From Paenibacillus antri (lineage in GTDB: Bacteria; Bacillota; Bacilli; Paenibacillales; YIM-B00363), in NCBI RefSeq assembly GCF_005765165.1, contig NZ_VCIW01000001.1:186001-250000 (forward strand): a DNA stretch of 64,000 nt. The letters are read 5' to 3'. The translations under genes and the position numbers were made by a program. Positions 16,918 through 24,929 of the stretch are shown one piece after another. Positions within the stretch are counted from its first letter, which is position 1. Every line of letters starts with the position of its first letter. The notes under the pieces were generated by a model. The model was given only the letters and a program-made list of their open reading frames with translations, was not told the DNA's origin and did no database searches.

Positions 16918-19478
16918 TAAGGAGTTTCGCCTGAATTCCAACATCGAAAAGCGATCTCCGGTCGTTCGCCTGTCCGTGCTTCGTAAGACAACTCGAATAT
17001 TCGGCGTTCTCCCGGCAACAGCACTGCGAATTGCTGCGGCGAGAACAGGGCGATCGTTCCCCCGTCCGCTTGCGCTTCCACGTACCATGCTACGGACGCT
17101 CCCGCATTTTCCACCTCGTATCGTTCGTACGCTTGCCCTTCCCTCGCCTCCCGATCCTTCATCGTCCACCGCAGAATGGCTACCGGAGCTCGCAGCATCT
17201 CGGCGAACGGAGCCTCCTCCTCGACGGAAAACACGTACGTCTCCGGCTCCTGCCGCTCGACCTGCAGACGAACGGCGAAGACGCCTCGCAGCGTCTCCGG
17301 CAGCTCGGCTGCGAGCGTGCCTGCCAAGATGCTGCTGCTCTGCGACGCGTTCGCCGCCCCTCCCTCTTCTGTGAAAACGACCCCGCCTGCGTCGAAGCAG
17401 GCAGCTTTCCATTCGAGCTCCCCCGCCTCTAGGCTGTTGTGGAGATAGACGTCCGCGCGGAACGTCCCCCCCGCCCGCTGAAGCAAGCTTTCGTATCGCA
17501 GCGAGGCATGCTTCGGCGCATAGGAACGAAGCATGGCGTAATAAGCCATCTTGGGATGCCCGTAATAATCGACCAAGCTGGTGCACGAGGCGTTCGGGAA
17601 CGGCTCGTTGAACTGCCAGACGATGCTGCCGCTATTGCGGAACTTCCTGCGCCGGTTCGCCTCGAGCGCATAGCGAATCGCTTCCGCCTGCGTCCACTGA
17701 CTGGCGCGCACGAATTGCGACAGCGACGCGAACGGCCCGAATAGTTCTCGGTCCCGATCGAGGGTGCACCACCATTCTCCGTGATGCCTCCACGTCGCGT
17801 TCTCTTTCATCGAGGTCACGACGAGATCCCGGCTCGGCAAAAACCGCGCCATCGATGCGTACGCGCAGCAGCCATCCGCGCCGAATTCGCTGTGCAGCAA
17901 GCTATCGGATGCGTTGTAAACCGTATAATGTCCCGTCGGCCCGCCGTATTTCCAAGGTCCGTGCACGTCATGGTTGCGCCCGGGCTCTTCGATACGTAAA
18001 AACTCGTTCGGCCCGGACGCCGAGGACGGAAAAAATCGCCGTCCGGGATCGTAACGTTCGACCAAGCGCTTCAGCATCGCGATGTTGGCGTCCTCGTCGG
18101 CAACGGGGACGCCATCCGCATTCGTCAGCTCGTTCCCGCCGCTCCAACAGCCTAAGCTCACGTGGTTGCGTTTCGTCTTCAGCGCGTGAATCGCCGTCCG
18201 TTCCAGCAAGCCGAGAAATCCTTCGTCCTTCGACGGAATATTGTCGATGCCGGAGCTGGATTGTATGAATTCTTGCCATATGAGAATGCCCGCTTCGTCG
18301 CAGCAATCGTAGAAGACTTCTTTTTCGATCAAGCCTCCGCCCCACACCCGGACGAGGTTGACGTTCGCCCGCTTCAACCAGCGCACGACCCGTTCGTAGC
18401 GCTCCCTGTCGACCGTACCATAGAGCGCATCGAGCGGCGTCAGGTTGACGCCCTTGATGTATACGGCCTGGCCGTTGACGCGAAGCGCATAAGGCAGCGC
18501 CCCTTCCGGCGCGTCCGCGTTGTCCGTCCACTCCAGCTGCCGAAAGCCGGTTCGGCCGTGCCATGCGTCGGACACTATGCCGTCCTCTTGCAGCAGCTCG
18601 ACGCGAACCCGATAGAGCGGCTGGCTCCCCGAACCGTTGGGATACCAAAGCTTCGGCCTCTCCAATCGAAGGGCGCATTCGAACGAATGTTCTCCCTCGT
18701 CTCGGATACAGTTTCGTACAGCCGGAGCGACAGCTGTGGCGGCAATGCCCGCTTCCGTCGCCTCTCCTCCATATAGCGTTACACGACATGCAACGACGGC
18801 GCTAGGCGATTCCGCATCGGCATTCACGCGGACGAAAACCTCGCCGACGCCGGCCTTGAGGAAAGGCCGCACCTGCACATCTCGGATCCTCGCCCCGCGG
18901 GTAATTTCGATCGCGACGTCGTCCCACAGCCCTAGCGGGACAATCCGCGTCGTGAAATCCCATTTGTACGAGAAGCGGCTTTTCTGCGTCTTCGTCCGGG
19001 ACGTATATCCGATCTGCCCCATTTCGTCGGGGGCGTGCTCGAGCAACACGGTCAGCTCGTTGCGCCCCCGCCGGAGCAGCTCCGTCACCGGATAGGACGC
19101 CGGCTCGAACATGCCTTCGTGTACGCCAAGGTACGTCTGATTGAGGTACACATGCCCTTTGTAATCGATCCCCCGCAGCGTCGCATATGCGCGTTCGCCC
19201 TCCGAAAGCTCCAGCTCGAAAAACGATCGATACATCCACCACCGGTTTTCGACCCATTCGCTCTTCAAGCTGTTCATGCCGAAGTACGGATCCTCGATCC
19301 ACCCCGCTCGATGCAGATCGCGCTGTATGCTTCCGGGCACTTCGGCCGGTATCCAGTCCGTGACGCCGAGCAGCTCGCCGCCCGTTTCCATGCTGTTCCC
19401 CAGGTGGGGGACATGCGGATAAAAGCTTTTCGCCTCCCAATCGCGAAGTGCGATCATACACGGCGTTCCCGTACGCAT
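16914..19478 (-). CDS. GH2 beta-mannosidase-like glycosidase
   Basis: 854 residues with the GH2 layout: sugar-binding jelly roll (NRWWMYRSFFELEL, GHVYLNQTYLG), immunoglobulin-like domain, then TIM barrel. Acid/base E450 lies in CWSGGNELTNADG and nucleophile E531 in HSEFGADG. KWDFTTRIVPLGLWDDV and YPNGSGSQPLY match beta-mannosidases better than beta-galactosidases. No signal peptide, so it hydrolyses imported beta-mannosides in the cytoplasm. ATG with GGGAGGG six bases upstream. Its stop overlaps the promoter of the importer operon. Confidence 0.88.
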   Translation of the reverse strand: MRTGTPCMIALRDWEAKSFYPHVPHLGNSMETGGELLGVTDWIPAEVPGSIQRDLHRAGWIEDPYFGMNSLKSEWVENRWWMYRSFFELELSEGERAYATLRGIDYKGHVYLNQTYLGVHEGMFEPASYPVTELLRRGRNELTVLLEHAPDEMGQIGYTSRTKTQKSRFSYKWDFTTRIVPLGLWDDVAIEITRGARIRDVQVRPFLKAGVGEVFVRVNADAESPSAVVACRVTLYGGEATEAGIAATAVAPAVRNCIRDEGEHSFECALRLERPKLWYPNGSGSQPLYRVRVELLQEDGIVSDAWHGRTGFRQLEWTDNADAPEGALPYALRVNGQAVYIKGVNLTPLDALYGTVDRERYERVVRWLKRANVNLVRVWGGGLIEKEVFYDCCDEAGILIWQEFIQSSSGIDNIPSKDEGFLGLLERTAIHALKTKRNHVSLGCWSGGNELTNADGVPVADEDANIAMLKRLVERYDPGRRFFPSSASGPNEFLRIEEPGRNHDVHGPWKYGGPTGHYTVYNASDSLLHSEFGADGCCAYASMARFLPSRDLVVTSMKENATWRHHGEWWCTLDRDRELFGPFASLSQFVRASQWTQAEAIRYALEANRRRKFRNSGSIVWQFNEPFPNASCTSLVDYYGHPKMAYYAMLRSYAPKHASLRYESLLQRAGGTFRADVYLHNSLEAGELEWKAACFDAGGVVFTEEGGAANASQSSSILAGTLAAELPETLRGVFAVRLQVERQEPETYVFSVEEEAPFAEMLRAPVAILRWTMKDREAREGQAYERYEVENAGASVAWYVEAQADGGTIALFSPQQFAVLLPGERRIFELSYEARTGERPEIAFRCWNSGETPY

Positions 19479-19573
19479 CCGATCCCTCCCTTCACCGTCT
19501 CGACCCTCCGAACGGATGAACCGCCTTACCTACGGCAAGCATCGACAGGCAAGGCGATTCGTTCCCGCTTTCC

Positions 19574-20362
19574 TTACGCCGGATCGAACGGCGGTGTCTG
19601 GTATCCGAGTCCGTACGGACTTTCCGGCCGCTCGAAGTCGCCCATCAATGCGCGTCGCAGCGGCGTCGTTCGGGCCATAAATTCCGGATTGTTTTCGAAC
19701 CGATCCGAAGGCGCCACCCAAGGCGGGCTATATATGTAGTGGGCCGTGTACCGGTCGTAATCGCCGTCGTGAGCGTACGTCCGATGCCACACCGCGTTAT
19801 GGAACAGCAGTACCGAGCCGGCCGGCGCGCAGACGATATGGCTGTTCGGCGGGCTGCCCCCGTTTTTTCGGAGCTCCGCCGGCAGCGGCGCGAGGCTGCG
19901 GTGGCTGCCCGGGACCATCTCCATATTGCCCGTTCGCGGGGCGAGCTGATCCGTTAACAGGAACGACGCCCGCAGCTGCAGAAGCGGAATCGGGTAACCG
20001 AGCAGCTTGAAATCGTACGCGCCCGATCCGTCTTGATGCCAGCCGCCGTTGGCGCCGAAGGCGGGCTGCTTCGTGTTCCAGCTCGACTGCAGGATGAAGC
20101 GGTCCCCGTACAGCCCGCGCACCTTCGGGAGAACCGCCGGATGGTCGATGAGCCGCTCGAGCGCCGGCTCCGTCTCGTACCCGCGCCCGACCTGCGCCCA
20201 ACCTTCGGTGCCGGCGGCTTGATGAACGCGAATGGAAGCCTCTAGACATTCCTTCACTTCTTCCTTCGAGAGCACGTCGCGAATGATAAGGTATCCCCAC
20301 GATTCGAAAATAAAGCGGTCCGTCTCCGTGAACGCCCCCGCTTGAACGACTGGTTCCAACAT
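19574..20362 (-). CDS. phytanoyl-CoA dioxygenase (PhyH) family protein
   Basis: Fe(II)/2-oxoglutarate oxygenase fold. Iron ligands are H109 and D111 in GGWHQDGSGAYDF and H193 in NAVWHRTYAHD; TGNMEMVPGSHRSLAP is the typical stretch between them. About 262 residues, usual length. ATG 20362 was chosen because AGGGG precedes it; an upstream TTG would add ten residues. It sits between an oxidoreductase and a beta-mannosidase gene, so the substrate may be a modified sugar, but this is not established. Confidence 0.85.
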   Translation of the reverse strand: MLEPVVQAGAFTETDRFIFESWGYLIIRDVLSKEEVKECLEASIRVHQAAGTEGWAQVGRGYETEPALERLIDHPAVLPKVRGLYGDRFILQSSWNTKQPAFGANGGWHQDGSGAYDFKLLGYPIPLLQLRASFLLTDQLAPRTGNMEMVPGSHRSLAPLPAELRKNGGSPPNSHIVCAPAGSVLLFHNAVWHRTYAHDGDYDRYTAHYIYSPPWVAPSDRFENNPEFMARTTPLRRALMGDFERPESPYGLGYQTPPFDPA

Positions 20363-20404
20363 CGAAATCCCCTCGCTCCTCAGACTTGTCAACCCCGTTC
20401 CGCC

Positions 20405-21424
20405 TTACAACGACACTCTTCTTCGCTCCTTAGCCGAGGCGCGCACCGCATCAAGAACGGCCATGTTGCGGACGGCGTCCGCGGGATCGAACCGGGTCGG
20501 CGCATCTTCGAGAATGCAACGGGAAAACTCCGCGACTTGCAGTTCGTACGCGTCGACGACCGGAACGACGACCTTCCGCCGTTCCCCCTTCGTCACGACG
20601 AAGAAATCCGCCGATTCCGGAGACGGCACGTATGCCTCCGGAATGTCGATCCGTCCTTTCGTTCCCGCGATTTGGAGCGAGTTTCGTAATTCCGCGGACA
20701 TGCCGCACTGGAACGATAAACCGATGCCTCCCGGGAATTCGAGCAATCCGGATACCATCATATCCACGTCTGGATCCGTCTCCAGGTACGTCGCGATCGC
20801 CGTCGCCGCCTCCGGTTCGGCGCCCAAGACGAGACGCGCCCCGCTGACCGTGTAGCATCCGACGTCATAGATGGCACCTCCGCCGAGCTTTCCGTCCATG
20901 CGAATGTTGCCTTCGACGCCGACGTCCTCGATCTGGAACGTAAAGGCGACCTGCACGCCTCGAATATCCCCGATTTCGCCGGATCGAACGATATCGCGCA
21001 CCAGATCGTAACGCGGATGATAGCGATACATGAATGCCTCCGCCAGCTTGACGCCGTTCCTTCCGCAAGCCTCCGCCATCGCCTCCGCCTCCGCGGCGTT
21101 CATCGCGAACGGCTTCTCGCAGAGGACGTGTTTGCCCGCTTCGGCCGCCTTCACCGTCCATTCCAGATGCAGATGGTTCGGCAGCGGGATATAGACGGCG
21201 TCGATTTCGGGATCGGCGAGCAGCGCCTCGTAGCCGCCGTACGCCTTCGGTATGCCGAAGCGCTCCGCGACGCTTCGCGCCTTCGCCTCGTCGCGGCTCG
21301 CGACGGCGGCGATCTCCGCCTCCCGCGCCGCCTGCAGCGCGGGAATGATGGCGTTGACCGCGATTTGAGCGCAGCCTAGAATGCCCCACCGTACGGTTTT
21401 GCGATGTTGCGCGTTTCCGCTCAT
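20405..21424 (-). CDS. Gfo/Idh/MocA family oxidoreductase
   Basis: 339 residues. N-terminal Rossmann domain (WGILGCAQIAVNAIIPAL), the family signature LCEKPFAMNAAEAEAM, and the beta-sheet substrate domain (EAFMYRYHPRYDLVRDIVRS, GGGAIYDVGCYTVSGARLVL). It oxidises or reduces a sugar or inositol derivative with NAD(P). Its start overlaps the stop of the GxGYxYP gene by four bases, which ties it to that gene's expression. Confidence 0.92.
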   Translation of the reverse strand: MSGNAQHRKTVRWGILGCAQIAVNAIIPALQAAREAEIAAVASRDEAKARSVAERFGIPKAYGGYEALLADPEIDAVYIPLPNHLHLEWTVKAAEAGKHVLCEKPFAMNAAEAEAMAEACGRNGVKLAEAFMYRYHPRYDLVRDIVRSGEIGDIRGVQVAFTFQIEDVGVEGNIRMDGKLGGGAIYDVGCYTVSGARLVLGAEPEAATAIATYLETDPDVDMMVSGLLEFPGGIGLSFQCGMSAELRNSLQIAGTKGRIDIPEAYVPSPESADFFVVTKGERRKVVVPVVDAYELQVAEFSRCILEDAPTRFDPADAVRNMAVLDAVRASAKERRRVSL

Positions 21425-24400
21425 GGGCCGTCTCTCCCGTTCCCGTTGTTATTGCCGGTGCCGATGCCGTTATCGTGGTCCGTCGCGACCGTTAGCGGCT
21501 CGCTCTCCGCAGACGCCCCCGAGGCTCGCTTCGCAATAACCGTAATCGCATACGGCGTATCCTTCTTCAGCCCTTCAATCGCGAACGTGGTCGCCGGCGC
21601 GGCGACCGTGCCGACGACGGCTCCGTCGAGCCGGACCTCGTATACGACGACGCCTTCGGACGCCGGCGCGGCCGTCCAACCGACCGTAATCGACGTCTTC
21701 GTGACGTCGAGCGCCGCGAGCCCGGTCGGTGCGCTCGGCGCGGGAGCCGCGACGAATCGCAGCTTCGCCCACTTCGCTTGATCGTCGCCGTTGCCCGCCC
21801 ACATGATCTGTCCCCAGGAATCCGGGCCGTGCGTGGCGAGAACGGACATGCCGATCGTCTTACCGTCCTCCGGCGCGAACGGCACCTGTTGCAGCGCGCT
21901 CCACGGTATCGCCGCTTCGAACACGAACGACGTCTCGCCGACCGTCGAGGCCGCAGTTCCCGCCGACAGCTGATATTCTGCGGCGCCGCCGTCCCGTCCC
22001 TCGCGAAGAAACACGTGCGGCTGCCCGTCAGGGCCGCTCGGCGTGAACAAAATGGCGTAATCCCCGGCTTCGTACACCGTACCGAACTTCCGGCCGTTCA
22101 AATCCAGGAACAGCATCGACGCGTCGGACAAGTACATCTGCGCGCCGGTTTCGGTAAACTGGAATCGTTCGTCCGTGCGTTCCTCCAGAATGTATAAGTT
22201 TTCGGCGTCCCACTTCAATTTGTACTTCGACTGCAGTTCCCCGGCATGGCCCCAGACGGTGCCGTATTCCTTCACGTCCTCAGACTCCGCTCCGACCTCG
22301 ATCGTACCTGCGCCATCCCACTCGCCCGGGGCAGCGACGCCGTCGACGTCGACCGCCGCCGCGGCCTCCGCCGCATCGTAGACGCGGCTCGCCGCCTCCC
22401 ACGCTCTCGCTTCCTTATAGAAACGGAAGTACGTGTACGGATCTACGATTTCGAACTCGACGTCGGGATGGTTCGCCTTCGTAAGCTCGACCGCGTCCAC
22501 GATCGTCGACGGCTTGAACAGGATCGTGCGGAACATCGAGAATTGCTGATTTTTTTGCAGACGGTCGCCCAATACGCGAGCCAACGCCGCGGAATCGGTC
22601 GAAATCGGGCCCAGCGGGACATCCTCCACCGTCACGAACGGCGTGCCGTTCACGATCGGCTCCTCGAAGCCGGCGTTATTGCCGACGCCGGACGGCGAGA
22701 AGCGGCTATAAGCTTCCTGGACCTCGCGGTTGACGCTGCCGCTGTTTCCGCTGATCAAGAACCCGGTAATGTCCAAATCGTGGCGTTCGTACTGCTGCCG
22801 GTTATATTCCTCCCAGACGTGCAGGAAATCGGGCAGCCCGTCGGGACGGTTTTCCTCGAGCAGCATCATCGGATTCAAGTACCCCGCTCCGTTATCCCCC
22901 GCAACGAAATAATCGTTCGGCGTCGCCGTCGCGTACAAATAATTGAATACTTGCGGCACGCGAGCCGACAATCCGGGCACCGGCGCCCATGCGAGCGGCA
23001 GCTCTCCGCGCTTCGGATCGTTCCACAGCACCGGCAGCGCGCCTGCCGTCCATGCGCCGGCATCGTAGTCGCCCATATAAAATGCGATGTACTTTTTATC
23101 TGGGTCGTACGTCTTGCCGTTTTCGCCCTTGTCGTTCGGCTGCACGAGCGTCTTCAGCGGTACGTGCCGGAACACCGAAGCGTTCGACAGCCCGACGAGA
23201 CCGTAAGCGTCCGCATCCTTCTGCGCATTGTATTTCGAAATTTCGTCCGCGAACTTCCACTCCGCGGCGACCGGATGCAGGCGGGCCTGCGGATCGGCGT
23301 GCGTCGTATATTTGATCCACCACGGCACGAAGCCGCCGATCGTGATGATTCGCTCTCCGGCGAGCGCGTTCTGCGCCCGCAAAATGTCCCGCAGCGTATG
23401 AAAATCGGTGCCTAGCGGCTGAGACCGATCGTCGTTCGGAAGGCTGCGTTCATCCGGACTCAGATCGAAGAAAAACGCCTTGTTCGAAATCAAATAATCC
23501 GCATTCGGCAGCATCGAGTTGAACAAATCCGGATACACGTACGTTCCGTCGACGAGGGGCTCGTCGGCCGGCGTCTCAAGCACGTCGTCCGCCACGACCT
23601 CGACGCTTCTCCGAAGGCCGGTTCCGTAATACGCGACGCCGTCGCGAACCATCTGGGCGCTGAAGGTATACGTACCGGGCGACGCGGGCGCGATCATCGT
23701 AAAGCGGAATGTACGCTCCGCCCCCGGCTGCACCGCCTCTCCGGAATTCAGGAACACCCGCTGATTGTCCGAGGAGACGGAATACCCGCCGTTCAAATTC
23801 GACCATACGAACTGGTTCGCCGTGTCTCCCGTCGTGCCGAACCGGTCGTTGGCGGCGTAGGACCATGCAGTCGTGCCGTTGTTTTTCACAGTGACGCTGA
23901 CGTCTACGCTGGAGCCCGCTTTCATTCGCTTCGGCAGCGCAGCGGACACCCATTGCGCGTTCAGCGGCTTGGCGGCGGCGTCGAAATCCCAAGAGATGCC
24001 GTCCAACGCGTACGCTAGCATCGTCGGGTTCGTTCGCCCGGCGTCGAGATACTTCGCCTTCGCCCAACGGTACGCATCGTTCTTCGCGCTTCCGGTCGAC
24101 GGTTCCCCGATATCCGGAATTTCGCCTTCTCCCGTAAATTTACCTACAAGATCAAGGACTACCGGAAGCGCGCGCTGCCGGACCAGCAGGTCGTATGGAC
24201 TGCCGACGTTCGCGTCGTAACGAACCGGAAGCAAGTTCTCGACGCCCGCGGCGGTCGATGCCACGTTCGACGTCGCCGGCACATTCGAGTCCCATACGAC
24301 GACTCCGGCGTACGACGGCGCGAACGAATCGAGCAGCTGGTCGAAGCTCGTCGCGACCGTCACGGCTTTGCCGGACAGCAACTCGCCCTCCTTGCGCAGC

Positions 24401-24723
24401 TCCGAGAACCAAAACTCGTCGATGTCCACGCCCGCCGACTTCGCGATGCTGTTCGATTCGTACCGGTAATATAATTTCGGCGCATCCCGATTGACGATGC
24501 CCTGCAGCGCCGTGGCCAATTTCAAATAATCGTAAGCGAGTTGCGAATTCGGTTGCGTTTGTAAAAACGCTTTCAAATCGAAATACATGATTTCATCTCC
24601 GCCCTCCCTAACGGGCTCCGCTGCTGCCGCGGCGCCTGCGAACCCGCTGATCGCGAGGATGAATGCCATCATCGCCAACAACGTCGTCCCGAGTCGCCGA
24701 TTCTTTTGAATTCGTGGATTCAT
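21421..24723 (-). CDS. secreted GxGYxYP-family protein with NBR1-like, CBM9-like and FN3 modules
   Basis: 1,100 residues. Signal peptide (TTLLAMMAFILAISGFAGAA). The GxGYxYP putative glycosidase family begins near MYFDLKAFLQTQPNSQLAYD and APKLYYRYES, and resumes after an inserted Ig-like domain of NBR1 type (about 270-380: SVDVSVTVKNNGTTAWSY). A CBM9-like domain at about 795-1000 includes PGEWDGAGTIEVG and WSALQQVPFAPEDGKTIGM. A fibronectin type III domain is C-terminal (PTGLAALDVTKTSITVGWTA). It likely acts on polysaccharide outside the cell. The same CBM9-like module ends the protein at 29184-33287. Activity of the catalytic part is not known to me. Confidence 0.85.
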   Translation of the reverse strand: MNPRIQKNRRLGTTLLAMMAFILAISGFAGAAAAAEPVREGGDEIMYFDLKAFLQTQPNSQLAYDYLKLATALQGIVNRDAPKLYYRYESNSIAKSAGVDIDEFWFSELRKEGELLSGKAVTVATSFDQLLDSFAPSYAGVVVWDSNVPATSNVASTAAGVENLLPVRYDANVGSPYDLLVRQRALPVVLDLVGKFTGEGEIPDIGEPSTGSAKNDAYRWAKAKYLDAGRTNPTMLAYALDGISWDFDAAAKPLNAQWVSAALPKRMKAGSSVDVSVTVKNNGTTAWSYAANDRFGTTGDTANQFVWSNLNGGYSVSSDNQRVFLNSGEAVQPGAERTFRFTMIAPASPGTYTFSAQMVRDGVAYYGTGLRRSVEVVADDVLETPADEPLVDGTYVYPDLFNSMLPNADYLISNKAFFFDLSPDERSLPNDDRSQPLGTDFHTLRDILRAQNALAGERIITIGGFVPWWIKYTTHADPQARLHPVAAEWKFADEISKYNAQKDADAYGLVGLSNASVFRHVPLKTLVQPNDKGENGKTYDPDKKYIAFYMGDYDAGAWTAGALPVLWNDPKRGELPLAWAPVPGLSARVPQVFNYLYATATPNDYFVAGDNGAGYLNPMMLLEENRPDGLPDFLHVWEEYNRQQYERHDLDITGFLISGNSGSVNREVQEAYSRFSPSGVGNNAGFEEPIVNGTPFVTVEDVPLGPISTDSAALARVLGDRLQKNQQFSMFRTILFKPSTIVDAVELTKANHPDVEFEIVDPYTYFRFYKEARAWEAASRVYDAAEAAAAVDVDGVAAPGEWDGAGTIEVGAESEDVKEYGTVWGHAGELQSKYKLKWDAENLYILEERTDERFQFTETGAQMYLSDASMLFLDLNGRKFGTVYEAGDYAILFTPSGPDGQPHVFLREGRDGGAAEYQLSAGTAASTVGETSFVFEAAIPWSALQQVPFAPEDGKTIGMSVLATHGPDSWGQIMWAGNGDDQAKWAKLRFVAAPAPSAPTGLAALDVTKTSITVGWTAAPASEGVVVYEVRLDGAVVGTVAAPATTFAIEGLKKDTPYAITVIAKRASGASAESEPLTVATDHDNGIGTGNNNGNGRDGP

Positions 24724-24795
24724 AGATTTCGAACACCCCTTCCCCGAAAATGAATTCCGATGAAAAAGAATAAAACAAGATTCACCTCCATTCTT

Positions 24796-24867
24796 TTATG
24801 ACATTACATATTATTATTATTTTATCTCTTTAGCATGATATTAGCGACGGGATCCACTTTATGTCAA
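24796..24867 (-). promoter_or_regulatory. promoter of the GxGYxYP operon
   Basis: Minus strand TTGACA (24867-24862), 18 bases, TAATAT (24843-24838). TTGACATAAAG across the -35 and TATGACATTA near 24800 (plus strand) resemble the half-site found at the other promoters of the locus. The 24724-24929 gap holds no gene. Confidence 0.5.
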
Positions 24868-24929
24868 TGCATATTATTGAAAAACGGCAAAAAAATATTT
24901 TTAATTTACTTTATGACATTTCATTAGTG

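Noticed and set aside
22246-23415. 389-codon plus-strand frame opposite the GxGYxYP gene
   Set aside because: Arg/His-rich composition typical of antisense reading of GC-rich coding DNA; no ribosome site, and the minus-strand protein has clear domains.
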